Shown here: positions 4,873 through 6,274 of the stretch, one piece after another
Numbering within the stretch: position 1 is the stretch's first letter
Layout: the number at the start of each line of letters is the position of its first letter
Translations under genes and position numbers: made by a program
Source: Pseudomonadales bacterium
GTDB taxonomy: Bacteria; Pseudomonadota; Gammaproteobacteria; Steroidobacterales; Steroidobacteraceae
Assembly (NCBI GenBank): GCA_020442965.1
Contig: JAGRJB010000358.1
Location: forward strand, 1 to 6,274
Length of the DNA: 6,274 bases
Reading direction: 5' to 3'
Notes under the pieces: generated by a model
What the model was told of the DNA's origin: nothing
The model's input: only the letters and a program-made list of their open reading frames with translations
Databases searched by the model: none

Positions 4873-6243
4873 GTGTTTGAACGTCCACGAACGGGCGAAC
4901 GCGCGGTGCTCGTGCGGCTCGGTTTGGGGGCTCCCGTCGATCCAGAGGACGTCGAGGAATTCGTTCGGCTCGCCGAGTCCGCAGGTGCGGTGCCGGTCGC
5001 GACCATATCAGGGCGCCGCAATCGTCCGGACTCACGCTTCTTTGTCGGTAGCGGTAAGGCCGAGGAGATCCGTGACGTCGTCAACGCGGAGAATGCGGAT
5101 ATCGTTCTCGTCGATCATCCGCTCTCCCCGAGCCAGGAGCGCAATCTCGAGAAGCTCATCGAGCGTCGCGTGCTCGATCGCAGCGGACTGATCCTCGACA
5201 TCTTTGCGCAGCGCGCACGCAGTCACGAAGGCAAGCTCGAAGTCGAATTGGCGCAGCTCAAACACATCGCGTCGCGACTGGTGCGCGGCTGGACTCACCT
5301 CGAGCGTCAGCGCGGCGGTGGGATCGGCGCACGTGGTCCGGGTGAAACGCAGCTCGAGACCGATCGCCGCTTGTTAGGGCAGCGCGTGCGTACGCTGACC
5401 GACCGTTTGCGACGCATCCAGCGACAGCGCGAGACCGGGCGACGGCAACGTGCCGAAATTCCGGTGCCATCGATCGCATTGGTTGGCTATACGAACGCCG
5501 GCAAATCCACTTTGTTTCGTCGCATGACGGGCGCTGACGCTTACGTCGCCGACCAGTTGTTTGCCACACTCGATCCCACCGTGCGCCGCTTGACACTCCC
5601 GGGTGGTACGGCAGTCGTCGTGGCCGACACCGTGGGTTTTATCCGTGATCTGCCGCACGAGTTGGTGGCGGCTTTCAAGTCGACACTGACCGAGGCGCGC
5701 GAAGCCACGCTCCTGGTGCACGTGGTCGACGCGAGCGACCCGCGCCGTGAAGAGCGCATCGACGAAGTGAATCGAGTGCTCGATGAAATCGGCGTAGATG
5801 AGTTACCACAGGTCATGGTCTTCAATAAGATCGATCGGCTCGGACTGGCGCCGCGCATCGATCGGGACGAAACTGGTCGCGCGACGCATGTCTGGGTTGC
5901 GGCAGCGGATGCGATCGGGATCGATCTGTTGGTCGCCGCACTGGCCGAGCGCCTGGCACGGGTCGCGCAACGGGCCACCATTCGAGTCGCGGCCGGTGCA
6001 GGTGCGCTGCGCTCACGGCTCTACTCGGCCAATCTGGTGCGCGCCGAGCGGCACGCCGACACGGGAGCCTCCGAGCTGGACGTCGACATGTCCGAGCATG
6101 AACTATTGAAACTCGCGCGCGAGCCGGGAATCGAGATATTAGCTGTCGATTCGGCGGGCAAAACTTGTGCGCTACCGGGGCGATACCTACAATCAGAGGT
6201 GCGCCAACTCTCGTCCGCCGACTCACTATCAGCCGAGAGCTAG
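4873..6243 (+). CDS. hflX: Ribosome-splitting GTPase HflX
   Basis: HflX is an OBG-family GTPase that binds the 50S subunit and splits stalled or stressed 70S ribosomes. The 456-residue protein has the HflX N-terminal domain (about 1-190), with FFVGSGKAEEI at 56-66, DHPLSPSQERNLE at 81-93 and LILDIFAQRARSHEGKLEVE at 106-125. The signature glycine-rich loop RGGGIGARGPGETQLETDRR spans 147-166. The GTPase domain starts near 198: G1 GYTNAGKST at 205-213, the G2 threonine in FATLDPT, G3 DTVGF at 252-256 and G4 NKID at 318-321. A C-terminal domain follows from about 370 and is longer and less conserved than in the 426-residue E. coli protein. The start is a GTG giving MFERPRTGERAVLV, which matches the family N-terminus (MFDR in E. 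coli). No clear Shine-Dalgarno precedes it, so coupling to hfq translation is possible. In E. coli hflK and hflC come next; here the window ends 31 bases later. Confidence 0.96.
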   Translation: MFERPRTGERAVLVRLGLGAPVDPEDVEEFVRLAESAGAVPVATISGRRNRPDSRFFVGSGKAEEIRDVVNAENADIVLVDHPLSPSQERNLEKLIERRVLDRSGLILDIFAQRARSHEGKLEVELAQLKHIASRLVRGWTHLERQRGGGIGARGPGETQLETDRRLLGQRVRTLTDRLRRIQRQRETGRRQRAEIPVPSIALVGYTNAGKSTLFRRMTGADAYVADQLFATLDPTVRRLTLPGGTAVVVADTVGFIRDLPHELVAAFKSTLTEAREATLLVHVVDASDPRREERIDEVNRVLDEIGVDELPQVMVFNKIDRLGLAPRIDRDETGRATHVWVAAADAIGIDLLVAALAERLARVAQRATIRVAAGAGALRSRLYSANLVRAERHADTGASELDVDMSEHELLKLAREPGIEILAVDSAGKTCALPGRYLQSEVRQLSSADSLSAES

Positions 6244-6274
6244 CACGCAACCGCCGGCACGCCGGATCCCTTAG

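Noticed and set aside
6244..6274. CCGGC/GCCGG inverted repeat after hflX, considered as a terminator
   Set aside because: The arms are separated by only two bases, too tight for a stable loop, and no T-run follows. The remaining bases show no recognisable gene.
1..6274. CRISPR array, tRNA, insertion sequence, phage or defence system
   Set aside because: No spaced direct repeats, tRNA cloverleaf, transposase or defence gene was seen. Nearly all bases are covered by known housekeeping genes in a conserved order.

Overview
This window is a conserved chromosomal gene block from a high-GC gammaproteobacterium. Everything recognisable lies on the + strand in the order tsaE (3' part only), amiB/amiC-type amidase, mutL, miaA, hfq, hflX. 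This is the well-known gammaproteobacterial 'superoperon' order, as in E. coli. The Hfq body is nearly identical to the E. coli protein, and MutL starts with the standard MPIRVLP N-terminus. I cannot name the genus. Codon use is strongly GC-rich. MutL carries a nicking-endonuclease-type motif, which points to a lineage without MutH rather than to Enterobacterales.

Layout. Bases 2-373 hold the end of tsaE, cut by the left edge just before its Walker A motif. A 51-base gap containing two inverted repeats precedes a secreted cell-wall amidase (425-1702). A 74-base gap with a weak promoter candidate leads to mutL (1777-3561). The mutL stop overlaps the miaA start by one base (TGATG; miaA 3561-4496). 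An 89-base, AT-rich leader with an extended -10 candidate and a strong Shine-Dalgarno sequence precedes hfq (4586-4843). After 29 bases comes hflX (4873-6243), with a GTG start and no clear Shine-Dalgarno sequence. The last 31 bases hold no recognisable gene. The largest gap is 89 bases, so no long empty stretch exists. I see no tRNA, rRNA, CRISPR array, insertion sequence or phage gene.

How the genes relate. TsaE and MiaA both serve modification of adenosine 37 of tRNA (t6A and i6A respectively). Hfq controls mRNA translation through small RNAs, and HflX rescues stalled ribosomes. MutL coordinates mismatch repair, and the amidase splits septal peptidoglycan during division. The block is therefore a housekeeping set, probably expressed from several staggered promoters with read-through. 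I found no new biological system. The points worth a second look are the endonuclease-type MutL motif, the ARN-rich hfq leader, the paired palindromes ahead of the amidase, and the absence of a LysM domain in the amidase.
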